DNA of 64,000 nucleotides from the NCBI GenBank assembly GCA_034687125.1, contig JAQGBZ010000018.1, positions 372,001 through 436,000 of the forward strand. Direction: 5' to 3'. The notes under the pieces were generated by a model, which worked only from the letters and a program-made list of their open reading frames with translations, ran no database searches and was not told the origin of the DNA. Position numbers and translations under genes: made by a program. Of this stretch, positions 52,301 through 61,770 are shown piece after piece (position 1 is the stretch's first letter; the number at the start of each line of letters is the position of its first letter). This DNA is from Neelides folsomi. Taxonomy: Eukaryota; Arthropoda; Collembola; Neelipleona; Neelidae.

Positions 52301-55300
52301 ATTTACCCCTCGCTCGTTGATGTAAAAATGTGAAATGCAATAAAGCAAAAGTGTTCAAGTATACAAGCTATTAACAAACTACCCCTATTATCCCTATTAA
52401 GTATCTATACTAAATAGGAATTTTACGAGCAATTCTTTTTGGACTATCATAGAAAGGATTTTTTATGATATCAGGATCAACTCCTTACATATTTGTAATA
52501 AAGTCTAATAATCAACATCCTCATATACAATATACTATACATAAATACTTATTTATTTGACTAAACATTATACTTAACAAACTGATATTCCGACCAATTG
52601 GGATCACTGTAAAGAATTTTGACAGGAACTATAAAAAGATTTTAGGGTTAAAATTTGAAAAGAATCAATGACGACGTGTAAATTTATCGATTCCATTTAG
52701 AGGATAAAGGAAATTCCGCATAATTTTTCGAACACGGCCCTTTCTTTCCAAAATTTGGAAAGAGATGAAAGAGGACGAGAAAGGGAAGAGGAGGATTTGG
52801 GTCACCATGCTAAATAGGTGAAGAACTTTCAAGCACACAAATGTGTGGCCATAATATCTCGTCCCATTAAGGGGGATTTACAACATGGTTTGATTAAAGA
52901 TTAACTCTATTATACCTCTCTAATTCAAAATAGCCTCATAGGATCGTTAAAACCTCGTTTAGGAGGAAACCCATTGGAAAAGTATGGTGTAATAACGTAA
53001 TAAATGTGCGAGTATTCAGCTAAAATTTACCGTCATTTATCATAGTATCGAATTAGCTATTAACCCAAACACGTTGTTTCTCTTTAATATTCAATTAAAC
53101 TCCGGTCATAAATCAATAAATTATCCCTTGTGTGCTTTAATGTTACGATCCTTTACATATTACGTCTAACATAGATATTATGTAGGTATGTATCTTTCAA
53201 TATTAATAGAGCATTGGAATTACAGAAATCCAAACCTATTTGTATAATCTATAAAAAAATATTTCAATATTTGATCAAACTTGTTTGAAAAAATAAAATC
53301 CAATTTAAAATAACATTGTCGAGATTGTCAAGTTGAAGGCATTCAGGGAAAAAGACCTTGGCTCAAGAAAATTACGTTGAGACTCATTGGTGTGATCAGT
53401 GTTGGGTTCCTTTGACCAATAAAGATAAAATCGGAAGATTGAGGTTCATTCAACAGAAGAGCTCTCTTTACGGATCCCTGGTCTAATGGCTATAAAAGTT
53501 CATAATGGGGAGTTTGGAAAAGCAATAAAATACTCTCTACTTTAATGTGGACTTACTCAATATAACATCCTTTTAATGGTAATCTGTCCTAATGGTCACA
53601 GATCCCACAAATGTTGAGTTTAGCCCATTTCTTTATAGAAGTGCGAACTGGGGAGTAAACAATAGGATAGGGAAATCGAGGATTAAAAAAGTGAGGATTC
53701 GAGTGAGAGACAGGGTCATGTCGAGCCCCATCGAGGAGAGATTTAAAAGAAATTTCCACAGAGAAGATAAAGAGTGACGTGAGATTTTCGTAGATTTCAA
53801 AGTAATCCATCATTTTGAAATGGCTTACGCGGTTCCTCAGAGTGGGACTTGAGGATTGCGGTTCTTTCACTACCCCCACAATGCGAGTCTATCCACGTTG
53901 GACCTTTGAGACTTTTCAAAAATCTCCCAACTTCGCTTTATTTTAAAATGCACTTTAAGAGAAAGAGAACTTTTCTACTGATCCGGAGAAAAAGACAAAA
54001 GATTTAAGAGCTTACACCATTCAGGGCATTTTTCTTACTTTGCCTCAAATCTTTCCTATAGATAACCCCCAAGTTTAAATTGTTTTGGCAAATAAGTCTT
54101 CCCTTGCTTTACAATTCGTCCGAATTCTCCGAATATCGATGGCTTCCTTTGTCGGGGCGAGGTTTAGGGAAATTGTCCCAGCAGTAGGCCAACACTGCAT
54201 AGAATTTAGACCATTTAGACTCCATTTGAGAACTTTAACCGAAGTCATGAGACAATTGAATGGAATGTGAAGATTTGACCAGAGAGATATGTTGGATGGT
54301 AATTCGAACAGATTTGATTGAGTGGCTCATTGAGCTGCTAATGTAGCAGGCCATTTGGTTCATAATGGAATAATTTGGAATTTGTGCGAGATTTGGAGGA
54401 TTCGAGTCCCTCGTTGGCTATCCCACTGAGAGATTAAAGGCTCGAAAGGAGAAAGTAGTAATGAAATAATGATAATGATGGAGATAAAGGGAGAAGTCAG
54501 TGAGGCAGAAGATCAGAAAGATTCAGTTGCATCACTTCCTTTAGAGATGAGACTTGATTTGACTTCCAGTGGCCGACCGCCTCCTTGAGAGAATCCCCTG
54601 ATGACAATTCCCACTTACTCCTTTCAAATCTTCATTCCCAATTCCAATTCAGATTCTCTGTTGAATGAAAAGGTTTGAGAATGACTCTATTTATGTGTCT
54701 CGTGTTCGAATATTTGAAGATGAAGAATTAAGATGTGTAGTAGGAGAACAATTTCTTATGAAACTTTGAGGAATTATATCAAATATTACATGCATATGGA
54801 ATACATAGAAGACTGAATTTTCTAGTATTACTTTATATGAATATAAGTAAAGATATGTAGGGCGGCTTTAGAATAATGGTTTTCAGAAATGCGATAAGCC
54901 GTTGGAGGAGAAAGCAATTCGGTTTCGTAGATCAAAAGTGGGGCGGAAGAAGGAGGAAGGAGAGGAATCTTCCTTCCAATTGCCGTTCCTCTTATTTCCT
55001 CCTCATCATCAATTTGCATTCAACTTGAATCCAACTCTTCAATCTATGTCTCCTTACTCAATTCCCAATCTGAATAACTCTCTCCCTAAACATTTACTCA
55101 TTCAACCACTCTACAAATTGCGTTGAAATTAACAAAAAATTGCTCCTGTCAAGTTAATTCAAATGGAATTTGTATTAAATAGATAAATTCCAGAGAATTT
55201 GCAAACATGACATCTTGCTTCAGTATTAAATGGTTAAAGTTAAATACTATAACAGAATGCGATTTATAAAGAATTATGCTATTATTATTTAAACTAAACT

Positions 55301-58300
55301 ACTTATATTTTGCAATTAAATACATAAATTGGGTAAGGTTAATTTAACTTATTTACGGTTGTATTTAAAAGCTAAACAACAAATGTAATTTTATGCCAAA
55401 TGTACTTATTGTATTTACCTTAAGGAAATCATTTTCTTTTACTTTAATGACAATAACGATGGGTTTATTTAACTTTTATGCTTTGCTAAAATGCTTATTG
55501 CATCAATTGCAATAAACCATTCAGGTTTTTATGAGGAAAAGAACCTTGTTAGCATATTCCATTTTCTAAGGTTGTCCTCTAAATGGCACATTTTATATTT
55601 CGCTCGAATTCGGCACCTTCATGAAGCGAATCATAAAAGTTGTGTTAAAGAATAGAACAAGGACGCCGGTTATTAAACTCATTATTCCTTTCTCCTCATT
55701 TAATTTTCCCTTCTCTTTATTTCGCCCATTGACATCAACAAGGATCACCGTGAAAAAAATATTTTTCGCCTTATTTTATGAAATGGAAAAATAACTTTTG
55801 CAATAGTGCCTCCATTAATAGTTTCCTCTAAAACGGCCCTAGTATGAAAAAATCGTAAACTCAGTTTAAGACCTTTGTCTTATTTCCCAAATGATCTTAA
55901 TGGCAGCATTAAAGTGTAAAATATTTACAACCAGTTGGTGAGTTTAAGAAAAAGATGAGGGATTTGTCCAATTGAATATGAGAGATAAAGAAAGAGGATT
56001 ATCGGAGGACGGAGATGACAGTTGACGTGAAGAGGCGCTGGGCACTCGATCTCTTTCCGCTCTTCCAATCAAGTGGAAGGGAATAAACAAGGTGGCTTTA
56101 TTCCCTTTATTCTTCAATCAAGTTCCCCGTAGAGTTGAGGATTTAGGGAAAAGCGGAAATCGATGTAGGCGGAACGGCCCTCTCAACACTTTTACATACA
56201 TAAGATATCTTGTTATGGACATGTACAATGGCCATTCCCATTCTGACTCCTCCAGTGAAGCTTTGAGAGGTGTGGGAGGCGGCGGAGGAGAATCTGATGG
56301 GACGGAATCCCATGGCCATCAAGAAACTCTAACGGCCTATCCCAATCCTCCTTATCGATGAAAGTCTCTTCTTCTTAATAATATAAGGAATACACTTTTT
56401 TCTCCAAATGGTTCATGGGCTCATGGACCTATTTCCCCAATTCCCCATTTAAAGGTAGCATGGGAAGCGGAAGGAGAGATTTTGTAGAATTTGAATAAAC
56501 TCGCAAGCGACATTGGAAGAGCAATTGGATAAAAGTCGTATGGGAAAAAGTGAAAAAATATTCAAAATATTTAAAAATGTATTTTTTCCAATTGACTCTT
56601 TAACTTTATCCTTTTTTTATTTTGCATCTGATTAATTTACAAGTAATAAATATCATTTAGCTAGAATTGTTTGAACAAAAAGAGTTTGAATTTTAATCAA
56701 ACGCATTTATTTGTTGAAGTGTGAAAATTTTCAATCTCAGTGGATTAGAAAGAAAATTCAAATCAATTGATCTTAAAGCATCCCAAGATAGTGAAGAAAG
56801 AAATATCTTTCTTAAAGGTATATCTGGATTTTAAATGGAACAAAAGACAGAGAAAGGAGAGGAAATTGACCTGATACATAATGGGCCCATTAGATTAAAA
56901 AAATGGGACTTTCCATTTCATTTCCGATAAAATGCCTCGTAGACTTCTACCATATAAAGAAGCCTTGGAACAACTGAACTTCAGTACAAAGAACATTATA
57001 CTTTGATTGTCTTTACATTCTATTATTTTAACGAATGAAACTAGAGATCAAACGCTGTTCTGCCTATTAGGTCGACAACGAACTACGAACTTTTGTTAGC
57101 TAATGCTCCCATGTTGAAAACCTGACTTAGCTTTGATAAATGGAAAGTGTAACCTTAAGCCCAAATTAATTACCAACCTACTCTTTTTGATGAAACAACG
57201 ACGTAATTCAAATTAAACCGGAATAATAATATAAAGCTAGAAGGGATTGTTTACCTGTAGATTTATGTATTTACACCTATCTCTACATACAGGCGTTGAA
57301 TGTAATGTAATTGAGAATGTGTAATTGTATCATCATCATTAAGGTGTGTGTAATTGTGTATGTATTGTGTACCAATATTCATGTAATCATTTAATCATGT
57401 ATTTGTGTTTAAAGCATAATGGAAAATGTTTACCAAATATATGTGGTATTAACATCAAATCATTAAATAAATGTAGTATTGCAGTACATTTATTATTTTC
57501 TTTTAGAAGTATCAACATTACTGATTTAACATATTATTATTTTTCTCTTGCCCCTGTATACATATATGAAAAGTATGTTGAGAAGAGTATGTTAGGCCTG
57601 ACATAATAGCGATATGTATGTAATACATAGTAGAGTACATACGTAGTAAAATTTAATATGATACACGTTTTTTTTAATAACAAAACATAATAACTCTCAT
57701 AATCCATCTCTTTTGTTTGATGCTAAATAGGACAAACAACAAGTACAAGATTTTGAAAATTAGAGAATCAGAGGTAGTGAAATGAATACCAGAATCATGC
57801 AAATAACTTGATATTCCCGAATTTACAATGAATTAATACCAATATTGTTCCTTCGTCAAGAATTCATTGAGTGCCGAGTGCTAACAAATACAAATATGTA
57901 GTTTGCATTTATGTCTGATTTGAAAATAAGTAAATATACTCGTATCATGTATTGCAATATTCGAATATTATATCATATTCACTATTGCTCATTACTAATT
58001 ATAATTGTAACAATTAAGGGAAGCCTTCAATATTAAGTAGTAAGACACTCTGTGTAGGTATATTTGGTATGGATGTTGGTAGTATATTACGAATACTCGT
58101 ATTTATATTCCAAAGAGCTAAATTTAATTTGACTTTGAAATTTGGAAGGTCTCATGGATTCGAAAGCGAGATCTCCATATATTGACTGTTGGCCTGCAAA
58201 CCTACACAAGTGATCAAAGATTCCAGTCTCGTCATGCAGACGGAACGGATGAGTGGACGTTAAAAGTGAGCTCCCCCCAAATACGGGACACCGGCACCTA

Positions 58301-61300
58301 CGAATGCCAAGTGAGGATTACCTTTTAATTTTCCAGACATAAGTACTATTACATAATATAAATACCTAAATCCAACCTCTTCAATGGTTTCATGAAAATC
58401 CTTTGTTCTGATTAGCAATATTGGATTACTACAATGACAGATATACTCAATACATATCTTTGAATTTCATAGGTTAGCACAGAGCCCAAAATCAGTATGG
58501 CTTTCCAGCTCAACGTGGTTGGTAAGTTGCAAAAAACATTTGAAGTTGTACTGATATGGTATACCTAAATATAAATGATAAATGTATAGCAAAGGATAAA
58601 TTATAAATATACTTTGTGTAACATACGTAGATATATATTAAGTGTAAGTTAATTATATGAATAATGGCTGCAGCACAAATAACATTAGTTTAAAATATGT
58701 ATGTAAATATATAATATATTAGTTACCTAATACAAGGATACTTCATTTACTTAGAATAAGTTAAATAAAGTAACATAGTTAGTGAATGTACTCCTATAAA
58801 GGCACCATCACAGAGGAGAAATGCAGAGTTTCCTGTTTTGAGTATTTGAGAGAGAGAGAAGTCGAGTGGAGTAAATTGAGGCTAATGAGTCGTCCCGGGA
58901 AGAGTCGGGAGAATAATGTCGCCTCGGGATCTGACACATTAACCGAGAAAGGCAAAGAATGGACATTTCCTCTTATATTTGTAGTTTCGCAAGCGGAGAT
59001 TCTCGGGAACTCAGAGCTACACTTGAAGAGCGGGAGTGACATCAATCTCACATGCATCGTTCGTCAAACACCCGAACCCCCCACGTACATTTATTGGTAC
59101 CACGGGACGCGGGTTATCAATTATTCACAGCGTGGAGGTAAGGCCCTCATTTCACTCTTTCCCTCAATATTTCACATGCCGGACATTCTGATCCAACGCT
59201 TCATTTAATTCCATGTCTAGGAATATAATTTATTTACTTATTCAACTCTAATGAAATTACATAAATACAGATACTACTTATTTGAAATATATTAAATCTT
59301 TGACATATTAATAATAATAAAATCACAATCAATAACTGCATTAGTTAATTACATTGATTAAAATTTAAAACTTTAATTTTATTTTTTCATTTCAATTCAT
59401 ACATACTTTATGTACTAATATTTGATAATTTTAATTTGCTATCTTCAATTAAACAAAACATTAGCACTTATAGTACATGGATATTTTATTAAATAATACT
59501 ATCTTGACAGTAACTTTTGTAATTAATCAAAGTAATTAATGTGAAATTGGGTCAGAAACTCAATTTAGAGGAAGAGTCAAAGAGGTGAAAATCTAAATTC
59601 CTGAAATTCTTAGATGACTGAAGGGAAGAATAAATGAATTAATTGAATTGAATAATATTAGATAAAATGTCTGGTCATTAAAGTGATAGGCTAACATATA
59701 ATTCGGGAATTAAATTGAACAAAGGGTTTTACTCTCACGCTATTAATTATTTCAATTAAAGCCTGAAATGTACCTGCACACATACAAATACTTCATATAA
59801 GAGCAAAGCCATCAAGTTGGAAATGAGAACGTGGGATTAATACCTACTCAGCTCTGGAGAGAGTTTATTATTAAATAATGGAATCCCTGAAGTCCCTAAG
59901 GTAGAACAGTAGAACTCCCAATCCGCCCTCATATTCCATCCAAAATATAAGGAATTAATAAAGTTTCATTCTCCTTTCGAGCCAAAGGATTCGATTTCCT
60001 TTGGCTTCCTCGAGGGTTGAAAGTGATTAAAACTCAAATCAGTCTCGTTGATTTCCACAGGAATAAATGTGGTAACGGAGAAGCAGACGAGGACCTCACG
60101 TCTTTTAATTTCCAAAGCTCAACCATCCGACTCGGGTAATTATACGTGTTCTCCATCCAACTCGGAGTCGGCCTCTGTCCTCGTTCATGTTCTCAATGGT
60201 GAGCAAGTGTCATTGCTATATTCTTGAAATCTCCTACTTTCTTCCTACAATCCTTTCTGAGCTTTGAGCCACTGGTTAACCACGTACGAATGGGAATATA
60301 ATTGAACCTCTTAAATTACTCCAATTTGAAATCAACTCCTGCTTTACGCATAATCTCATCCTTTCCATTAGTAAAATTACAAAACGTTTACTAAAAGGAT
60401 ATTCATTTCAAAACATTAAATTCAAGATAATATGTAACTGGAAAATAACATGCCTAGTTCACAATTAACTTAAATACATTTGTATAGTATAAATGTTGTG
60501 AAATTGGTTAAAGAGATGAATGTGTGAAAGAAATTGAAATTAAGACTATTTTAAAGACCATTTTCCCACTTCACCATTAAGGTGGTAGTAACATATCGGT
60601 TGGAGAAAACAAGGTTGAAAGAGTTCCTCATTAAAAGATGTTGAGAGCTAAAGAGATTTTTGTATTCTCTTCCTTTTTGCTTTTCCTCAACACACTCCAA
60701 TTATTATCATAAGTCACGTTCAGAACTCTTGTGATGATGTTGGGTTGGCGGGGCGCTCTGGGAGCCTTTCAACTTCAGACTCACTCAAAAAAAAGCCTGT
60801 CTCGCAAATCGAAACTTAACTCAATTTGCGAGACCTTGCAAGATTAAAGGTTCGATTTGAGCTTCCTTTTTAACCTTTTGCCAACATTGCTTACTCCCGT
60901 CTCTTACCCCATACTTATCGTAGTTATTATGTCATAATAACTACGATACGCGAACATAAGCTAAACGCTGGCGGAAATATGATAAGAAGGAATTTGATAG
61001 GAAACTGAATTTTTTACTCGGTCTTGTAAAATCTAATTCCGGGGGAATTTGTAGGATTTTTAAAGTGGAAATAAGGGAAATTAAATTACGAGATTTCTAG
61101 CAGTAAATAAGTTTATCTCTTCATGCTGCTAATTTAGGTAAATACTATATATTGAGTCGGTTTATTTGAATTTCGATATGAACTTATGAGTTAGAAGTTA
61201 GAGGTCATAAATCATTATTAAATATTTCGGAACTTATACAATAATATGAAGATTGCGCGGGTATGAAAGGATTGAGACATTAAAAAGAAACTAAGTATTG

Positions 61301-61770
61301 TTAAAGCCATATAAGAGAAATAGTTTCAGTGATAAAGAAACGTTATTTAACCTTAAGGCATGCATCAAAGCAATAAATCCTTTCCCTCGTCGCTTTGAAG
61401 TTCAGAATGGCCAATCCTTCATCACTTTATGTTCTCCTAACTCAACCATTGCAAGGACACGAAAGAAAGCGTTGGGGTTGCAAGTTGCAACTTTTAGGCA
61501 TAAAAGTTATATTGGTTTATAATGCCTTCATTACTTCCTTTTCCCACTTGGGATCATATATTTGGAGATTGTGAATTTACGTTGTAAATTGTGGATTTCC
61601 AGTTTCATAATTCTTCTTGTGGTTTTGTAGGAGAGCACCCTGCAGCGATGCAGCATGGGAACAACGAAGGTAGCCGGGCCTTCATGAGTCTCCATTTGCC
61701 AACTCTCATCGCCTACTACATCCTATCCAAAACGATGATCCTTATCAACAGTCACGTGAACGGAAGATGA
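13218..61770 (+). CDS. dpr: Dpr-family two-Ig cell-surface protein, 297 aa, seven coding exons
   Basis: Coding exons: 13218-13314, 51355-51509, 58149-58310, 58473-58521, 58985-59137, 60061-60198 and 61631-61770. Every junction is GT-AG and keeps the frame, and the total is 894 bases. The product has a signal peptide (about 13-31). Ig1 has Cys75, Cys137 and the family motif VSWIRKRDLHILT at 85-97. Ig2 has Cys178, Trp192 and Cys235. The NGEHPAAMQHG segment is at 251-261, and a hydrophobic end (269-290) may be a membrane helix or GPI signal. Sequons lie at 57, 175, 200 and 232. Dpr proteins bind DIP partners through Ig1 and guide synaptic partner choice in arthropod nervous systems. From memory the IYWYHG and NYSQRGG stretches fit the Drosophila dpr1-dpr5 group best; the exact paralog is not certain. 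The first coding intron of 38,040 bases and a second of 6.6 kb are typical of neural adhesion genes with intronic control elements. Confidence 0.93.
13544..13583. repeat. 15-base tandem repeat
   Basis: AAAAATATGTTTCAT occurs twice in tandem, followed by a decayed partial third copy. In one frame this yields the repeated KNMFH residues of a spurious 81-codon open frame. Confidence 0.6.
14532..14553. repeat. (GGAGT)n microsatellite
   Basis: Four consecutive GGAGT units, then a partial copy. Confidence 0.7.
17609..17622. repeat. (AT)n microsatellite
   Basis: Seven consecutive AT dinucleotides within dpr intron 1. Confidence 0.6.
24001..36587 (+). other. dpr intron 1, middle part: no other gene seen
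   Basis: Sequence of the same character as the first part. More balanced blocks at about 24050-24950, 25500-27500, 28380-29800 and 33400-33990 are separated by AT-rich DNA. Open frames here are short, mutually overlapping and without domains. No terminal inverted repeats or RNA genes were spotted. Confidence 0.4.
36588..36669 (+). CDS. Candidate alternative dpr first coding exon (signal peptide)
   Basis: An ATG at 36588 opens 36 codons whose first 27 read MFVKFTMALTICGRIV followed by VLLLLFCIEQC. This is basic residues, a strong hydrophobic core and polar residues, as in a cleaved signal peptide. A possible donor TGCG|GTGAAT at 36669/36670 ends the exon in phase 1, the phase required to join the Ig1 exon at 51355. 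If unspliced, the frame stops at 36696-36698. It lies on the dpr strand inside the 38-kb intron. Hydrophobic open frames arise often by chance in AT-rich DNA and the donor is only moderate, so this is a hypothesis. Confidence 0.22.
36699..42249 (+). other. dpr intron 1, third part: no other gene seen
   Basis: AT-rich unique sequence holding one MITE (37018-37094, listed separately). More balanced patches lie at about 38820-39180, 39640-40240 and 40760-41620. Open frames up to 82 codons have no recognisable features. Confidence 0.4.
37018..37094. mobile_element. 77-bp mariner-type MITE, TA-flanked
   Basis: Begins CAGAGTGGGTCTAAAGTCGC and ends GCGACTTTAGACCCACCCTG, flanked by TA at 37016-37017 and 37095-37096. 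The arms pair over more than 20 bases with one mismatch near the end. The CAGRGTGGGYC terminus and TA duplication are typical of mariner-like elements, and the element is far too short to encode a transposase. It shares end sequence and size with the element at 45939-46014. Confidence 0.8.
42250..43114. mobile_element. Internally deleted Tc1/mariner-like element, 865 bp
   Basis: Near-identical terminal inverted repeats of 123 bases (42250-42372 and 42992-43114) begin TACTCC and differ at only a few positions by eye. TA flanks each end (42248-42249 and 43115-43116). Between them lies only the C-terminal part of a transposase on the minus strand. The long, little-diverged arms suggest fairly recent insertion. 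The element cannot move by itself but could be mobilised by a full-length relative. It sits in dpr intron 1. Confidence 0.85.
42459..42945 (-). pseudogene. Truncated DDE transposase, C-terminal exon only
   Basis: The open frame runs to 43016 on the minus strand, but its first ~23 residues read through the inverted repeat and an AT-rich, intron-like leader. A good acceptor, TTATTATTAG|GCTCGAC, puts the true exon start at 42945. The remaining ~161 residues include LRLPPYHCQFNPIELIWAQ, the region carrying the third acidic residue of Tc1/IS630-type DDE transposases. A Glu/Asp/Ser-rich tail ends SDSD. The DNA-binding domain and the first two catalytic Asp residues are missing, so it is inactive. 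No stop interrupts the surviving exon. Confidence 0.8.
43117..51354 (+). other. dpr intron 1, last part: no other gene seen
   Basis: Unique sequence with one further MITE (45939-46014, listed separately). A 133-codon open frame at 43456-43857 has no domain, signal peptide or partner exon and is regarded as chance. The intron ends with a TTTTATTTTATTACAG acceptor before 51355. Confidence 0.4.
45939..46014. mobile_element. 76-bp mariner-type MITE, TA-flanked
   Basis: Begins CAGGGTGGGCCATAA and ends TTATGGCCCACCCTG, flanked by TA at 45937-45938 and 46015-46016. The arms continue into a mostly palindromic AT-rich interior. Its ends and length match the element at 37018-37094 closely enough to suggest one family with diverged interiors. 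Confidence 0.8.
51355..51509 (+). CDS. dpr: dpr coding exon 2: N-terminal part of Ig1
   Basis: Encodes residues 34-84 plus the end of codon 33: SFTGRKYLPNQYWEQPF, then KPYFENST, the first Ig1 cysteine in YLYCRV, and SLGDRA. Flanked by TTACAG and by GTAAGT at 51510. The PYF...VG-T-A-LxC...LGDRA pattern is the normal Dpr Ig1 beginning. Confidence 0.92.
51510..58148 (+). other. dpr intron 2, 6.6 kb: no other gene seen
   Basis: Balanced patches (51640-52060, 53600-54700, 55950-56540) alternate with AT-rich DNA. A small open frame at 56092-56361 with a Gly/Ser/His-rich end and others of 60-96 codons show no domain or splice partners. At about 54319-54416 short A-box-like (GTGGCTCATTGAG) and B-box-like (GGATTCGAGTCCC) sequences occur about 78 bases apart, too far for a tRNA. 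A decayed tRNA-derived repeat is possible. Confidence 0.35.
58149..58310 (+). CDS. dpr: dpr coding exon 3: core of Ig1
   Basis: Fifty-four codons in phase 0 encode VSWIRKRDLHILTVGLQTYT, then SDQRF and DEWTLKV, and end with TGTYECQ including the second Ig1 cysteine. This is the most conserved part of all Dpr proteins and the surface that contacts DIPs. Ends at CAA|GTGAGG. Confidence 0.95.
58473..58521 (+). CDS. dpr: dpr coding exon 4: 49-base Ig1-Ig2 linker exon
   Basis: A very small exon, easily missed by gene finders, encoding VSTEPKISMAFQLNVV. Flanked by TTTCATAG and GTAAGT. It continues directly from YECQ and supplies the last Ig1 strand. Confidence 0.93.
58985..59137 (+). CDS. dpr: dpr coding exon 5: first half of Ig2
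   Basis: Encodes AEILGNSELHLKSGSD, then INLTC, the PEPPTYIYWYHG core with the Ig2 tryptophan, and INYSQRGG. The acceptor is ATTTGTAG. The frame stays open upstream to 58786, but that part is intron. Ends at GGAG|GTAAGG in phase 1. Confidence 0.92.
59138..60060 (+). other. dpr intron 5
   Basis: A 923-base AT-rich intron ending in GATTTCCACAG. Nothing else is seen in it. Confidence 0.6.
60061..60198 (+). CDS. dpr: dpr coding exon 6: second half of Ig2
   Basis: Encodes INVVTEKQTRTSRLLISK, then DSGNYTCSPSNS with the closing Ig2 cysteine, and SVLVHVLN. Flanked by CCACAG and GTGAGC. Confidence 0.93.
60199..61630 (+). other. dpr intron 6
   Basis: A 1,432-base intron ending in GGTTTTGTAG. It contains the 33-base palindrome at 60916-60948. 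A small inverted repeat, TCTCGCAAAT...ATTTGCGAGA, lies at about 60799-60832. No gene is seen. Confidence 0.6.
60916..60948. repeat. Perfect short palindrome
   Basis: TATCGTAGTTATTATG and its exact reverse complement are separated by one base. It could be a solo hairpin or a remnant of a foldback element. Confidence 0.6.
61631..61770 (+). CDS. dpr: dpr coding exon 7: C-terminus
   Basis: Encodes EHPAAMQHGNNEGSRAFM and a hydrophobic stretch (LIAYYILSKTMILI), then a short polar end before TGA at 61768-61770. The EHPAAMQ segment is conserved in Dprs. The weakly hydrophobic, Lys-interrupted C-terminus could be a membrane helix or a GPI signal. An alternative last exon further downstream cannot be excluded. 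Confidence 0.88.

Noticed and set aside
54319-54416. A-box- and B-box-like motifs in dpr intron 2
   Set aside because: Spacing of about 78 bases and no cloverleaf; not a tRNA. At most a decayed SINE, too weak for its own feature.
56092-56361. 89-codon frame with a Gly/His/Ser-rich end in dpr intron 2
   Set aside because: Low-complexity content and no splice signals linking it to neighbouring Ig exons.
58786-58984. Upstream extension of the open frame into dpr coding exon 5, with its own ATG
   Set aside because: Reading from the ATG would bypass Ig1 and the signal peptide. The TTTGTAG acceptor at 58984 joins exon 4 in the correct phase and gives the expected Dpr sequence.
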